The notes: generated from the letters alone by a model not told the origin. A DNA stretch of 21,669 nucleotides from Priapulus caudatus (GCF_000485595.1 NW_014578897.1:54498-76166), one strand, 5' to 3'. Numbered from the stretch's first letter, positions 9,401 to 17,010 are shown. Numbers and translations are program-made.

Positions 9401-12400
9401 AAAAACCTTTTGGAAAATTAAAAAAACAATCTATTCGATTTCTACACAATTTTAAAGATTTTTGACCAACTACACTAATTTTCACTGCATTCCTTCATGG
9501 TTCATGCTCTCTAGGGTTAAAGCCAGTATTACGAGAGTTTTGCTCAAAAATCCTCAACCAAAAAAAATATAGCAAAATATAGTCTCACCTCACAGCAGAT
9601 ATATCACTGATTACACCAGCATTAAAAACACTACGATTTGATGCAGTTATAGCATATATAGAAAATTGGATATGAACACATCGTAACAGCAATGCATTTG
9701 ATCGTGTCGCGATAATGACAGAATTGGTAAACTTGGTAAATTGTCGGTGACAAATAAAAAATAACTGCATTTGAGAGAGACTGTATGTCTATGGGAGATA
9801 GGCGGCGGCGCTACTAGCTAGACCAATACAACCGACTCTAGTTTCAAGGTTACAGCAAACGATTGTTTACCAAACTAGTTCGAAAATTGCATGTTTTGGT
9901 GAATACGAAGGTTCTAAGACATTTTATCGTTACTCTAGACAATTTCTGTTACTCAAGCAATAACGGTAGGTATCATGAGTGGTGAAAAAACTGGAAAACT
10001 CTCGTAATAATTACTTCAACCCGAGTCCTTGACCGGCGCAGGTTATATGGAAGGGGGCCGAAGGTCTCTTTTAATTAACAACAGAGCCGAAGGTTTCCTT
10101 TGTGCAACAGAAACATGAGCGACAGACAGAAAAAACTCACGATCACGCAGTCGAAATTCCTGATAAGAGAAGCATGCACGTAATGACTGTATGCGTGCGT
10201 GCGTGTGCGTGCGTGTGTGTACGTGTGTACGTGCGTGCGTGCGTGCGTGTACGTGCGTGCGTGCGCGCGCGTGTGTAATTGCGTACCCCTGTCGTGTGAA
10301 AATATGTACGGGCAACGTCGCACTTGCTACCGCTTCTTATAGAATTTCACATTTCGCATGGAATTTCGTTGACTCTACACAGAAACTGGTTGCTAAACAA
10401 AAATCACAGATTGCCACAACTAAATCCAAGACGCCGAGTGATGGCAAAGAAATAGAGGACTAATCATAACTAATCAAGTTCTTCAACTTTCAACTCCTCA
10501 CTATCGGCGAATTAAATTCATTGCAACTGCGTTTACTGAGCTGATGCGATGGCCAGAGGCGAGTGCATGGAGGAAGCCCTCCTATGCACTATGATCCAGT
10601 TGCTAACACTACGTATGCCTCGAGCCTGAATACGCGGAACCACCCAAGTGATAGCCTGATAGAAGATGAGACGTCACTAGGCAACGGCACACAACCGCAG
10701 AGGACATACAGCAAACGTTCCGTCAACATGAAGTGCCGAGTTCTGGGAGAGCTGTTGGATAACATTAGAAAAACCAGTACGCGGCATTGCAAGCCAAAGA
10801 AAACACGCCAGAAGAAAGATGCAATAGAGAAGAAGCCATAAAATCCAGCATGTGGTGTAATAAGCTATGACGAACTGACCAAAACATAGGGGTGTGTGTG
10901 GGGGGAGGGGGTCGAATGCATTCATTTCATGTTGGCAGACACCTATCTGACCCGAATGTCTTTCCATAAAAGATTCCCGTTAGTGTTTCCCTAGGCAGAA
11001 AATTATGCCGTGAAAGGCACGCCTATAGAACGGAAATCACTGTCCACCTTTTCTTAAATTACACTTTCATACATAAGTTCGACTGCAGCAAGAGTAACTC
11101 TATGAGCAACTCCTAGCACATGCACATACACGCCGACCCCCACCCACCCAACACCCCCGACACCGAACCCCAGAAATGCTGACTCCGACACTGACGCTGA
11201 TGCCTCGACCACAACCCCAACTTTGACCCCTCGGTCTATGAACCCGACCCATGACCCCAACCTCGACCCATGACCCCAACCTCGACCAATGACCCCCCAA
11301 TCTTGACGACCACCCCATAGACCCATGACCCCAACCTCGACCGCAACCCTGACGACGCCCCCCTCGACCCATGACCCCCAACCTTGACGACCACCCCAAC
11401 CCCGACAACCTCCCCCCCCCGCGCACTACGTACGTGAGATGCGGCGGCATAGCCGTGCTGAAGGGACTGGCGACGAACTGCGGCTGCGGGAAGATGGACT
11501 TGCTAAGCGGATGCTGCGCGCCGCCGTCCTTCTCGTGCGCGGGCCGCGGCTTCGGCGGCGGCGGCGTCGGCGACGATGCTGCGTCGGCGGCGGCGGCGGA
11601 GGCGGCGGCCCGTGTTCTCGTCCGACGAGGAGCTCGCTGAGGTGGAAGGCGCGGACAGCAGCGCCACCTGCCGGTACCTGCTGCGCGCGTTCGCACACAA
11701 GTGACACCTGCGGGGAGGAAGACACGAGAAGAACGCTGCGTGAGATCAGCGGGGGGAGTGGTGGGGGTGGGGGGCGGGGGTGGCCGAGGGGGGGGGGTAG
11801 AGGGAAGGAGAGTTAGCGTGACGTGCAGCGAAAGCGCACGCACCAAACGCGCACACCGACACACAGCACACCGCAACACACATACACACGACAACACACA
11901 CGCACACACACGCACCACGCAACACAACACAACGCCCACGCACATCACAGACAATACATCACGCACACGCACGCAAGCACGCACGTAAGCACTCACGCAT
12001 CAACGAGCACGCACTCACGCACCGCGCGCACGCAAGCAAACAAGCACGCACGTAGGCATACGAACGCGCATACGCATCAACGAACACGACTCACGCACAC
12101 GCACGCACACGCACACGCCGCCACACTCATAACACGCGTGCGCACAGGACGCACATAGTATGCATGAATTCAAGAAGATCTTTATAACGTGATTATCAAT
12201 GAACGATAGGGAAAGCCGCTTGGTGCTTCTCTATTCTCGCTCTCTCGACTCCTTCTCTCATGCCTTTCCCCTTACCGTCTTCCTTATATTGCCTCTCGCT
12301 ATTTCCTCCCCTTCTCTCGTCCTTCCACTCACCTATCGTACTTCCCTCTCTCATCCCCACCCTCTTGTCTCAACGACTTCCCCCGACTCTCCCTACCCAT

Positions 12401-13062
12401 CCTCCCCTCATCTCGCCCTCCCCTCGTCTCATCCTCTTCCGCGCCCTCTGCATCTCCACTCTTCCACTCCCTTCCGCGCACTCTGAGCTCTCTATCTCCC
12501 TTCTTCCTCTCTCTCTACCTTCCGCGCCCTCTGCATCTTCCCTCTCTCGCTCTCTCCCTCTCCCTCCCGACTCTCCATCTCCCCCTCTCTCTCTCTCCCG
12601 ACTCCCCCTCCCCTCTCCCACTCCCTCCCTCCCTCTCCCTCTCTCTCCCACTTCCTCCCTCCCTCTCTCCCTCCCCTCCCTCCCATCTCCCCTCCCTCCG
12701 TCTCTTACCTGCGCAGGCAGCGCGCCGGGCGGTGACGGGTAGAGTGAGGTAGTTCCAGCAGCGCCTGCTAGCAGCGGATGCGTCATGTGCGTCGTCGGCG
12801 CGTGCACGAGCGACACCGACGACGACGTGGCCGTCATCGTCGGCACGCTCTCGTAGACGGGCACCAGCATGACCCCCGGATGCTGCGCGGCGGCGGCGGC
12901 CGCTGCTAGCTTGCCGCCGAAGTTGACGGCGAGCAACGCTTGCTGCAGCTCGTGTATCTTCTGCTGCTGCTGCGCTATCTGCTCCTGCTGGCCACGGATC
13001 TGTTCCTCCTGCTGCTCGCGTCGCCGCGTCGCCTCACGGCTCGACGGCCGACCGTGCCGCGA
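6246..13062 (-). CDS. soxD: SoxD-family HMG-box transcription factor, 3' six exons
   Basis: This is a nuclear DNA-binding protein of the SoxD group (vertebrate Sox5/Sox6/Sox13). The family binds AACAAT-like sites in the minor groove, dimerises through coiled coils and lacks a classical activation domain. Six exons join with matching phases (0, 2, 1, 1, 0) into about 421 codons before TGA. In order: a Gln-rich coiled coil (residues about 10-46), an Ala/Pro linker (119-185), a Ser/Thr linker (186-257), an HMG box (about 259-336, [15 protein letters not shown] at 262-276), a basic tail RPRPKR (330-335) followed by the family-typical [15 protein letters not shown], then 58 residues ending in VKKEGDSD. 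The N-terminus is missing: the first exon seen begins with an acceptor, so more exons lie at higher coordinates. The C-terminal tail after the box is shorter than the acidic tail of vertebrate SOX5. Family assignment is very secure; whether this is the only SoxD gene is unknown. Confidence 0.95.
6593..6601 (-). promoter_or_regulatory. NR5A/ERR-type nuclear receptor half-site
   Basis: The minus strand reads TCAAGGTCA, the extended monomer half-site known for NR5A (FTZ-F1) and ERR receptors. It lies in the last soxD intron, with a further GTCA half core just beside it (TTGACGTTGACCTTGAC on the plus strand). A nine-base match is weak evidence on its own. Confidence 0.2.
6706..6871. repeat. about 31-bp minisatellite, 5 copies, in last soxD intron
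   Basis: Units begin at 6718, 6749, 6778, 6810 and 6842 with GTAATAAATATGTCACTTCC followed by CAGTGTCCCGG; lengths are 31, 29, 32 and 32. Copies differ by a few substitutions and small indels. On the plus strand each unit carries AATAAA, but the gene runs on the minus strand, so these are not its polyadenylation signals. Confidence 0.9.
7288..7493 (-). CDS. soxD: soxD exon: HMG box C-terminal part and basic tail
   Basis: This exon is 206 nt. The acceptor is TTTGGCGTTGCAG|GCACGCGCTGG and the donor GGCACG|GTGAGT; the phase is 1 in and 0 out. It completes the box: [38 protein letters not shown], then [20 protein letters not shown]. It contains the rest of helix 2 and all of helix 3, and the C-terminal basic nuclear-localisation motif RPRPKR, followed by the SoxD-specific extension. 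The end [10 protein letters not shown] differs from the vertebrate 'RNRRQEMRQYF', so the family's conserved extension is lost or diverged here. The downstream intron is C-rich near the donor. Confidence 0.97.
7503..7690. repeat. degenerate GCAACATTAA repeat in HMG-box intron
   Basis: A decayed short-period repeat of 10-15 bases (GCAACATTAA, TCAACGC, GTCAAC variants) starts within ten bases of the acceptor of exon 7493-7288. It supplies much of the upstream intron sequence. No regular period survives. Confidence 0.6.
7982..8140 (-). CDS. soxD: soxD exon: HMG box, N-terminal part
   Basis: This exon is 159 nt. The acceptor is TGCTTTGCGCAG|GTACAAAG and the donor ATACTCG|GTAACT. It encodes [19 protein letters not shown] and then [41 protein letters not shown] is the Sox signature, and [24 protein letters not shown] is diagnostic for SoxD rather than SoxB/C/E/F. 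It carries helix 1 and most of helix 2 of the box, including the Phe-Met wedge (FM, residues 267-268) that intercalates in the minor groove. The intron after ILG interrupts the box, as is known for SoxD genes. The intron before this exon is only 211 bases, the shortest in the gene. Confidence 0.97.
8352..8518 (-). CDS. soxD: soxD exon: Ser/Thr linker before HMG box
   Basis: This exon is 167 nt, entered in phase 2 and left in phase 1. The acceptor is strong, with a pyrimidine tract running into CCATTTACAG|CAGGCACAAAGG; the donor is CACAGA|GTAAGTACC, nearly perfect. It encodes a Ser/Thr-rich, probably disordered linker: [20 protein letters not shown], a middle with [14 protein letters not shown], then [14 protein letters not shown]. 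No domain is recognised. It is placed in the gene by the phase match on both sides (AC+C gives Thr, A+GT gives Ser) and by its position just before the HMG exon, where SoxD proteins have a variable linker. Confidence 0.88.
8570..9510. other. AT-rich intronic DNA, no gene seen
   Basis: This stretch is much more AT-rich than the rest of the window. A 152-codon open frame (8963-9421, plus) is present, but its translation is rich in Ile/Tyr/Phe/Lys with no recognised domain, and stop codons flank it closely; I treat it as chance. The composition change and the adjoining inverted repeats suggest an old insertion into the soxD intron. Confidence 0.4.
9511..10025. mobile_element. candidate MITE with imperfect ~31-bp TIRs, in soxD intron
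   Basis: The left arm 9511-9541 (CTAGGGTTAAAG, then TATTACGAGAGTTTT) and the right arm 9995-10025, read in reverse complement (CTCGGGTTGAAG, then TATTACGAGAGTTTT), match over about 25 of 31 positions, including 15 identical inner bases. The 453-bp interior is AT-rich and non-coding. I see no clear target duplication. An alternative reading is that TTAA followed by CCCTAGAGAG (reverse strand of 9507-9520) is a piggyBac-type end of a different element lying to the left. Confidence 0.5.
10189..10276. repeat. (GTGC/GTGT)n microsatellite
   Basis: Alternating purine-pyrimidine tract of GTGC units with interspersed GTGTAC, able in principle to adopt Z-DNA. It is intronic relative to soxD. Confidence 0.9.
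10563..10841 (+). CDS. unidentified small plus-strand ORF nested in soxD intron
   Basis: An open frame of 92 codons ends at TAA (10839-10841). It starts at GTG; the first ATG in frame is codon 8 (ATGCACTATGATCC), and the sequence CCAG|AGGCGAGTG just upstream could be a splice acceptor, so this may be a terminal exon rather than a whole gene. The protein is not low complexity: a polar N-half ([28 protein letters not shown]) and a basic C-half ([31 protein letters not shown]). I recognise no domain, membrane segment or signal peptide. It could equally be a decayed transposon frame or chance. The stretch before it (about 10300-10460) is also open in another frame. Confidence 0.25.
   Translation: MHGGSPPMHYDPVANTTYASSLNTRNHPSDSLIEDETSLGNGTQPQRTYSKRSVNMKCRVLGELLDNIRKTSTRHCKPKKTRQKKDAIEKKP
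11128..11416. repeat. C-rich minisatellite beside soxD donor
   Basis: Irregular tandem units of about 16-18 bases built on GACCCCAACCTCGACCCAT, with variants CTTGACGACCACCCC. It ends in C10 at 11412-11421 and lies less than 20 bases from the donor of exon 11636-11434, so the start of that intron is G-rich on the coding strand. Confidence 0.8.
11434..11636 (-). CDS. soxD: soxD exon: Ala/Pro-rich linker, 5' boundary uncertain
   Basis: The 3' end is well supported. The donor at CATCTCAC|GTACGT leaves phase 2, and the next exon begins with exactly one base, completing a Thr codon. The 3' part reads [20 protein letters not shown] and then [14 protein letters not shown], similar in place and style to the SOX5 segment around 'PPPKSKDEVAQPLNLS', but the CtBP-binding PLNLS core is replaced by PLSKS. 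The 5' end is unclear. A phase-0 acceptor in this frame exists at 11636 (CCACCTCAG|CGA) and another at 11735 (CTCACGCAG|CGT). The best-looking acceptor (TTCCTCCCCGCAG, exon start 11707) would put the exon out of frame with its neighbours. See the finding on a possible indel. Confidence 0.75.
11837..12135. repeat. (CACG/CACA)n array in soxD intron
   Basis: About 300 bases of CACGCA, CACACA and CAAGCACGCA variants, alternating purine and pyrimidine for much of its length. It fills a third of the intron between exons 13062-12709 and 11636-11434. Confidence 0.9.
12224..12703. repeat. 480-bp polypyrimidine (CT/CCT)n tract
   Basis: Almost uninterrupted pyrimidines on the plus strand (CTCTCC, CCCTCC, CTCATC units), so pure purine (GGGAGA) on the soxD coding strand. 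It begins right after the donor GTAAGAGA of exon 13062-12709. Mirror-symmetric stretches could form triplex DNA, which is inference. Confidence 0.9.
12709..13062 (-). CDS. soxD: soxD exon: Gln-rich coiled coil
   Basis: This exon is 354 nt, 118 codons, phase 0 to 0. The acceptor reads TTGCTTGCTTGTTTACAG|TCGCGG and the donor CCTGCGCAG|GTAAGAGA. Residues about 10-46 are a heptad-like Glu/Gln/Arg segment ([20 protein letters not shown]) that matches the second coiled coil/Q-box of SoxD proteins, used for homodimerisation. After it come an alanine run, then [16 protein letters not shown], comparable to the 'MIPVF' stretch after the Q-box in SOX5, and a Ser/Thr/Pro-rich end ([15 protein letters not shown]). 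The polypyrimidine tract of the acceptor is built from the flanking tandem repeat (AAGCAAGC on the plus strand). The intron just after the donor is almost pure purine on the coding strand. Confidence 0.93.
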
Positions 13063-13064
13063 CT

Positions 13065-13438
13065 GTAAACAAGCAAGCAAAGCGCACTGTCGTCAAATAC
13101 TGTCACGACAAGCAAGCGCACTGTCGTCAAATACTGTCACGACAAGCAAGCGCCCTGTCGTCAAATACTGTCACGACAAGCAAAGCGCCCTGTCGTCAAA
13201 TACTGTCATGTTAAGCAAGCGAACTGTCGTCAAATACTGTCATGTCAAGCAAGCAAACTGTCGTCAAATACTGTCATGACAAGCAAGCAAACGCACTGTC
13301 GTCAAATACTGTCATGAATGTACTATGTTCTACCTTCGCCCCTGACAGTCATGGCCGCGACTGCAACAAGCAAGCAAAGCACACTGTCGTCAAATACTGT
13401 CATGACAAGCAAGCGAACTGTCGTCAAATGCTGCTAGG
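13065..13438. repeat. 34-bp tandem array, 9 copies, abutting soxD exon
   Basis: The unit is CTGTCGTCAAATACTGTCA followed by YGACAAGCAAGCGCA. Copies start at 13087, 13121, 13155, 13190, 13224, 13258, 13296, 13384 and 13418, so the spacing is 34 or 35 except for one of 38 and one gap of 88 that holds a different insert. The array forms the intron immediately upstream of the coiled-coil exon and provides its polypyrimidine tract. Confidence 0.95.
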
Positions 13439-13795
13439 GCCTTATTATGTTCTATCCTTCCCCTGAATGCAAGAAGCACGTACAAATGGAATGCTACCAA
13501 ATAATGTCAAGACTATATTATGTTCTATCGCGGTCTCTAACTACAAGAACCACACACAAGCAGAATACTGTCAACTGCTAGCATGACTTTATTACATTCT
13601 ACTGTCGCCTCTAAAAACAAGAAGCACGTACAAGCGAAATACTGCCATGACTAAATAATATTCAATCATTCCCTCTGACTGCAAGAAGCATGTAGAAGCA
13701 GAATGCTATCAAATGCTGGTATGAATGTATTATGTTCTCTCCCCCCACCCCCTGGCTACAAGAACCACACACAAGCCGAACGCTCTCATGAGTCG
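13318..13795. repeat. degenerate ~65-77-bp tandem repeat, about 6 copies
   Basis: Copies begin near 13319, 13440, 13511, 13585, 13650 and 13724. The consensus runs ATTATGTTCTATCNTCCCCT, then GACTGCAAGAAGCACGTACA, then AGCAGAATACTGTCAAATG. Parts of this longer unit (AATACTGTCA, TGACTGCAA) recur inside the 34-bp unit, so the 34-bp array probably expanded from within it. Confidence 0.75.
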
Positions 13796-13799
13796 ATAT

Positions 13800-13834
13800 G
13801 CGCCCTGATCTTGCCGTTTCTTCTGCCATCCCCT

Positions 13835-13886
<52 letters not shown>

Positions 13887-14027
13887 GCTCTCCCTCTCCC
13901 TCTCTCTATCTGTTTCTCTCGCTCTCCCGCTCCCCCACTCTCTTCCTCCCTCCCTTTCTCTCTCTCTCAATTAGCCTCCCCATCTCTCTTTCTTTCGCTC
14001 TCTCCGTCCTTCTCCCCACATCTCACA
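13800..14027. repeat. (CT)n-rich polypyrimidine tract
   Basis: A run of CT dinucleotides at about 13828-13885, continuing as interrupted CTCTCC/CTTTCTC sequence. Confidence 0.9.
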
Positions 14028-14425
14028 GCGTAGGGCATGAACGACGGCTGACTGTATGCATGCGTACGAGCACTCGTGAGCTTCTCTGCTATCTATTTAC
14101 TCTGCGTGCACATAATAGTAAAAGCTAGTAAGCAATCCGCCCCGCAGCCGTATCGCACTCGTATTAGCATACGAAGAAGACGGGAAAAAAAACATTCCTA
14201 TTCACAAAACTGTGTCAAAAAATCGTGAAGACTTCTCGTGAAGAAAAGCGCACATCAACTCCGAAAATAACCGGCCCCGTCTTTATTTAGGCGCAATAAA
14301 CATGTTCGGGATTATATGACGCGGGCGCGCGCATGTTTTTTCCACGGAAGACACTTGTTTACGGACAAACGTGATGAAGAGCTGCCCGTCACGAGACGGA
14401 TAGAGTTTCGCCTGGGACGCTGCTA

Positions 14426-14427
<2 letters not shown>
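14028..14427. other. non-repetitive DNA, no gene seen
   Basis: AT-rich then mixed sequence with no open frame or motif I can support. If soxD continues upstream, this is intron. Confidence 0.35.
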
Positions 14428-14458
<31 letters not shown>

Positions 14459-14475
14459 ACTGCTTCTTCTTCTTC
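14428..14475. repeat. (CTG)n/(CTT)n triplet repeat
   Basis: About ten CTG triplets (CAG on the minus strand), then TACTG and four CTT triplets. The minus strand meets TAG in the glutamine frame, so a polyglutamine reading is interrupted. Confidence 0.9.
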
Positions 14476-14559
14476 CTACATACGCGGGCTGGCTGGCTAT
14501 TCCTGGCGCCTCCCCGTAAAAACAGGGCGTAATTGTGTTCAGAGAGATTGCGATCACTA

Positions 14560-14583
14560 CTGTTGCTGCTGCTGCTGCCGCTG

Positions 14584-14624
<41 letters not shown>

Positions 14625-14664
14625 ACTACTACTACTTTTGCTGCTGCTGCTGCTGCTGCTGCTG
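14560..14664. repeat. (GCT)n/(ACT)n triplet repeat
   Basis: Alternating blocks of GCT and ACT triplets over about 105 bases. On the minus strand these are AGC/AGT, GCA/GTA or CAG/TAG. The 3' block of eight CAG triplets is preceded on the minus strand by GTTTTTGCTCCCACAG, a passable splice acceptor, but the frame hits TAG at once. Confidence 0.9.
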
Positions 14665-15115
14665 TGGGAGCAAAAACAATGCGCTCGCACGCAGAACAAC
14701 ACGCTTTCCGTTTACGACATGCACGAAAATGTCAGCCGATGAAACATTCGGCTGCGATTGGAGACGCCACGACATATTCGGGCATAGCGGAAGCGGCGTG
14801 CGTGCGTGCGCGCAGGTGCGTGCGTGCGTGAACATACGCAGATGCAGCGGAAAACGTCTAGATTCTTCTTTGGCGGCGGCAATCTTTATATGTTTATCTC
14901 TCTCTCGCCCGACCCGACTATTATCATTATTATGCACGGCTCTTTACAACTCCCTGCATAGACCCCCCGAGTGCTTCTCCGGGACACACAGCAGGTGATT
15001 GCCCAGGCATCACTCCGGGCAATAGAAATGCGCACCTTCATTATATACACTAGAAACCTTACAAACATTACATACCTTATATACATTACATAAATGACAT
15101 ACACGTACATTAACA

Positions 15116-15151
<36 letters not shown>

Positions 15152-15967
15152 TGCACTTAGCGCTTCTATACTCCTATACGAGTCCGGCACGCCATGTGAA
15201 GTCGGTTGAACAAAACGAAGTCTAGGACAATGGGCGATGAGAGCGATGCTTCATGGATGCTACACTGATCATGAGAGTTAGAAGCTGCAGTGAAACGAGT
15301 TTTGCCAAATAAAGAGACCGAGTGACAACCGCAACACGACCTATGCGAAATCTAAAATGGGTAGTCAACGATTGATAATCATATACGATATATAATATAT
15401 AGCTGCGAGAGACATGTGAGCTAATTATGATGCCAGGATTCAATTGAACGGGATGCGAAAGCGAAGATGGCGAGAACGAGTGTGTGAGACGCGTCGGCGA
15501 GAGGAGGGACGGGTGAGAGATATTAGAGAGAAAGAAGAAAGCCGGAACAGGCGATAGAANGATAGCAATGATAGATGGAGTGAAAAAAGTGAGCTAGAGA
15601 TGCAAAACACGTACGTTCATGAACAAAAAAACACATGCAAAAACACGTCGGCTCACCAATCATTGTTTGCGAGCATCATTTGTCAGCCTGTGGTTATTTA
15701 TAGAAACAAAGCTGTTTCAGTGAAGCCATTTCAGACGCTGTGCATCAACCATCTTGCGCGCGTTTTTAACTCCTATACGCGGCCGCCCTGCGTTTTAATG
15801 CCCTTTATTTTATTGAAAGGTTGAACCGGGTTGCCTTTCCTGGCACTATTCGCTCACCTACGCACCCACGCGAGTTTTATTTATAGTTCCTCAAACAGAA
15901 TAATTAATGCAACGGATCAAGTCCGGTACGCTTGTATACTAGGCTGCCAGGCAACCGTGAAATCTCC
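14665..15967. other. mostly non-repetitive DNA, no gene seen; contains one N
   Basis: Mixed sequence with a (GTGC)n patch near 14800-14830 and a perfect (ACGC)n run at about 15115-15151. The ambiguous base is at 15560. Short open frames occur on both strands with no recognisable product. Confidence 0.35.
15115..15151. repeat. (ACGC)n microsatellite
   Basis: About nine ACGC units, near perfect. Confidence 0.95.
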
Positions 15968-16162
15968 CGCGCGTGTGCTTGTGTGTGTGCGTGCGCGTGC
16001 GTGTGTGTGCGTGCGTGCGTGCCTGTGTGCGTGCATGCGTGTGTGCGTGCATGCGTGTGTGCGTGTGTGTGCGTGCGTGCGTGCGTGTGTGCGTGCATGC
16101 GCGCGTGCGTGCGTGTGCGTGCGTGTGTGCGTGCGTGCATGCGTGTGTGTGCGTGCGTGCGT
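15968..16162. repeat. (GTGC/GTGT)n microsatellite
   Basis: About 195 bases of GTGC and GTGT units with occasional GCAT. Cys/Val/Arg or His/Thr/Ala-rich frames here are artefacts of the repeat. Confidence 0.95.
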
Positions 16163-16228
16163 ATTATCGGTGGCGAGTACTACTGCGGGGCAGCAGCGGT
16201 GGGTTCGTCAATGGAGCGACGGAGCAGC

Positions 16229-16270
16229 TCGTCGGCTGCTGCTGCCGCTGCTGCTGCTGCTGCTGCTGCG
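16229..16270. repeat. (GCT)n triplet repeat
   Basis: Fourteen or so GCT/GCC triplets, ending in the palindrome GCGCATGCGC (16268-16277). Confidence 0.9.
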
Positions 16271-16483
16271 CATGCGCGCATCGTACCGATCAACGTTATC
16301 TGATACGCTCACACAGTCGGCGCATACACCGCCTCGCCACACTGCGATTTTACACTGCGAAAGAAACCATGCGCCCCGGCGTTCCGCATATACGTTCTCT
16401 CTCTCTCTCTCTCCTCTCTCTCTCTTCTATCTACTATCTTTCTATCCATGCATCTTCGTCCTGAGTTGCGCGTGTGGGTACGG

Positions 16484-16908
16484 CGTGCGTATGATGATGC
16501 GTGCGTTAGTACGTGTACGGGTGCGCGTACGTGTGTACGTGTGCGTGTACGTGTGTGCGTGCTTACGTACATGTGTGCGTTCGTTAGTACGTGTACGCGC
16601 GTGCGGTACGTGTGTACGTGTACGTGTACTGTGTCGCGTGCTTACTGTAACAAGTGTGTGGCGTTCGTAGTACGCTGTCGGGTGTCGGCGTACAGGTACT
16701 GTACGTGTACGTGTACTTACTGTACTAACGTTACGTTACGTGATACGTGAACGTGTAGCGTGACGTTACGTGTACGTGTAACGGTACGTGTACGTTCTGT
16801 ACGGGTTGTGCGTAACGTAGTACTGTACATGTATACGTGTTACATGTACGCGTACGTGTACGTGCGTTAGTACATGTACGCGTGCGTGCGTACGTGTGCG
16901 TGTGCCTT
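16484..16908. repeat. ACGTGT/ACGTAC degenerate array
   Basis: About 420 bases of alternating GTACGTGT units, broken by TTACTGTA patches. It contains many ACGT cores. A preceding CT tract lies at 16397-16442. Confidence 0.85.
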
Positions 16909-16956
16909 AATCACTCGCGATATATACGAAGACTCGTTGATATCCGACACCGTATG

Positions 16957-17010
16957 AAGAAAAAAAAAAAAAAAAAAAAACATAAGAAAAAAATAAAAAA
17001 AAAGAAAAGA
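16957..17010. repeat. poly(A) tract
   Basis: A22 followed by CATAAG and more A-rich sequence with AAATAAA. It could be the tail of an old retroposed copy on the plus strand, but the sequence before it is simple repeat, so a plain A-rich microsatellite is as likely. Confidence 0.8.

Noticed and set aside
8963-9421. 152-codon plus-strand open frame
   Set aside because: AT-driven composition, no recognisable domain, inside a probable insertion in the soxD intron.
11426-11707. Second soxD exon starting at the best-looking acceptor, 11707
   Set aside because: That frame gives an Arg/Pro-rich shadow, and from 11707 to the donor at 11434 the exon would leave phase 1, while the next exon requires phase 2.
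13087-13438. CRISPR-like array of nine 34-bp units
   Set aside because: The units are head-to-tail with no unique spacers, and the context is an animal intron; it is a tandem repeat.
14428-14664. Polyglutamine exon of soxD on the minus strand
   Set aside because: The CAG frame meets TAG codons within each block, and no donor/acceptor pair joins it to the coiled-coil exon in phase.
16957-17010. Poly(A) tail of a processed pseudogene or LINE
   Set aside because: The sequence before it is simple ACGTGT repeat with no coding remnant, and no target duplication is visible.
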